Assembly: GCF_011761305.1 (NCBI RefSeq)
Contig: NZ_JAAOZC010000001.1
Span: 558,001 to 622,000, forward strand
Origin: Sphingomonas vulcanisoli
GTDB taxonomy: Bacteria; Pseudomonadota; Alphaproteobacteria; Sphingomonadales; Sphingomonadaceae
Length of the DNA: 64,000 bases
Direction of reading: 5' to 3'
Under the pieces are notes generated by a model. It saw only the letters and a program-made list of their open reading frames with translations. It was not told the DNA's origin and did not search any database. The first letter of the stretch is position 1; the number at the start of each line of letters is the position of its first letter. A program made the position numbers and the translations under genes. Positions 63,453-64,000 of the stretch are shown piece after piece.

Positions 63453-64000
63453 CAGGTGGGCTTCCTCATCGAAAAACGGAGGCGGACATAATCGGCGATC
63501 CAGCTGCCATCGGACTGGCGGAGCCGGCCTTCGAGACGACGCTCGGCACCTTCGGCAATGGCGCTCTGCTCGCTTTCGGATATCTGTTCGGTGTTCATCA
63601 AACCGGAGCGGAAGGTCTTGATCCAGCCGGTAATACCGGTCGGCAACGATGTCGGCCGCGGTATCAGCCGCGCCTCGATGTCGGTGAAACCGGCGGCTTG
63701 ATACGTATCGGTGAAATCGGCGATGCTGGGATACCAATGCGTGCCCGTGGAGCGGACTTCATGACCGCGCGCCGCCAGTTCGGCACGGATCGCCACCCAG
63801 ATCGCAGCGACATTCCCCTCCCCGCCCATCTCACCGACAAAGCGCCCGCCAGGTTTCAGCGCAGCAAAAGCACCGCACGCGACGCCCTGCTTATCGAGCA
63901 TCCAGTGCAGCGCGGCGTTGGAGAAAGCGGCATCGAAGTCCGGGCCGAAGGCAAGCGCCTGGCAATCCTGGACCCGCGCGTCGATTCCCTTGGCGCGCGC
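63452..64000 (-). CDS. Class I SAM-dependent methyltransferase, C-terminal part (5' end outside window)
   Basis: The frame enters from the right edge and has about 182 codons. It shows the post-motif region [13 protein letters not shown], then [16 protein letters not shown] and a C-terminal helical and beta segment, like trans-aconitate/ubiquinone-type methyltransferases. The SAM-binding loop is outside. It ends one base into gcvPA, so it is probably transcribed with it. The substrate is unknown. Confidence 0.82.
   Translation of the reverse strand, partial: ARAKGIDARVQDCQALAFGPDFDAAFSNAALHWMLDKQGVACGAFAALKPGGRFVGEMGGEGNVAAIWVAIRAELAARGHEVRSTGTHWYPSIADFTDTYQAAGFTDIEARLIPRPTSLPTGITGWIKTFRSGLMNTEQISESEQSAIAEGAERRLEGRLRQSDGSWIADYVRLRFSMRKPT

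Noticed and set aside
60523-64000. Glycine riboswitch for the gcv operon
   Set aside because: The operon's start is outside the window and nothing between gcvPB, gcvPA and the methyltransferase leaves room for one.

Overview
The window reads as chromosomal DNA of a high-GC alphaproteobacterium of the order Sphingomonadales, most likely Sphingomonas or a close relative. Support comes from the PEPxxWA-type C-terminal anchor on the secreted protein at 28003-28626, a PopZ-like protein behind a TolC-type channel, the split glycine decarboxylase, frequent ATGA/GTGA stop-start overlaps, and three families of intergenic palindromic repeats of the kind common in Sphingomonas genomes. Nearly every gene belongs to the core or shell genome. 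I see no transposase, integrase, phage gene, CRISPR array or restriction system.

Layout. 1-2918: the end of lptF, lptG and a polysaccharide-type flippase. 3040-6781: a TonB-dependent receptor divergent from a ferredoxin-NADP reductase. 6972-11237: an envelope or exopolysaccharide O-acylation cassette (two SGNH proteins, an AlgI-like MBOAT and a small membrane protein). 11222-14541: a CC/C/C mini-protein, tRNA-Cys, an isoaspartyl methyltransferase, tolC and popZ. 14673-19270: a threonine synthase-like enzyme, a Tat-exported S51 peptidase and a UvrD/PcrA helicase. 19412-28626: transporters (FucP-like, MHS-type, DctA-like), RsmD, RluB, a lone receiver protein, an aldo/keto reductase plus cupin pair with a divergent, apparently frameshifted LysR regulator, and a PEP-CTERM protein. 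28983-36383: ampG, purB, a DUF465 protein, hsp20 divergent from gor, purC and icd. 36505-38023: psd-pssA. 38468-49964: the large envelope/translation cluster rpsB-tsf-pyrH-frr-uppS-cdsA-dxr-rseP-bamA-skp-fabZ-rpmE. 50029-60522: XdhC, a VanZ-like protein, tRNA-Ser, mltB, rlpA, dacC, tmk, holB, metG, tatD, an MBL-fold hydrolase, a 59-residue membrane protein and mazG. 60523-64000: gcvPB, gcvPA and a partial methyltransferase.

The most informative non-coding signals are: (i) an RpoH-type promoter followed by a ROSE-like RNA thermometer in front of hsp20; (ii) a sigma70-like promoter whose predicted transcript starts almost directly with a terminator-like hairpin in the purC leader, suggesting attenuation; (iii) a 9-bp inverted repeat with pseudoknot potential and a promoter-embedded palindrome before pcm; and (iv) repeat elements that have overrun gene ends, forming the C-termini of AmpG and DnaX-clamp-loader delta prime and the N-terminus of RlpA. 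The rpsB-to-fabZ cluster lacks lpxD, lpxA and lpxB at the places they occupy in lipid A producers, which fits sphingomonads that carry glycosphingolipids. All gene identities come from recognising motifs and overall similarity by eye; no database search was run.
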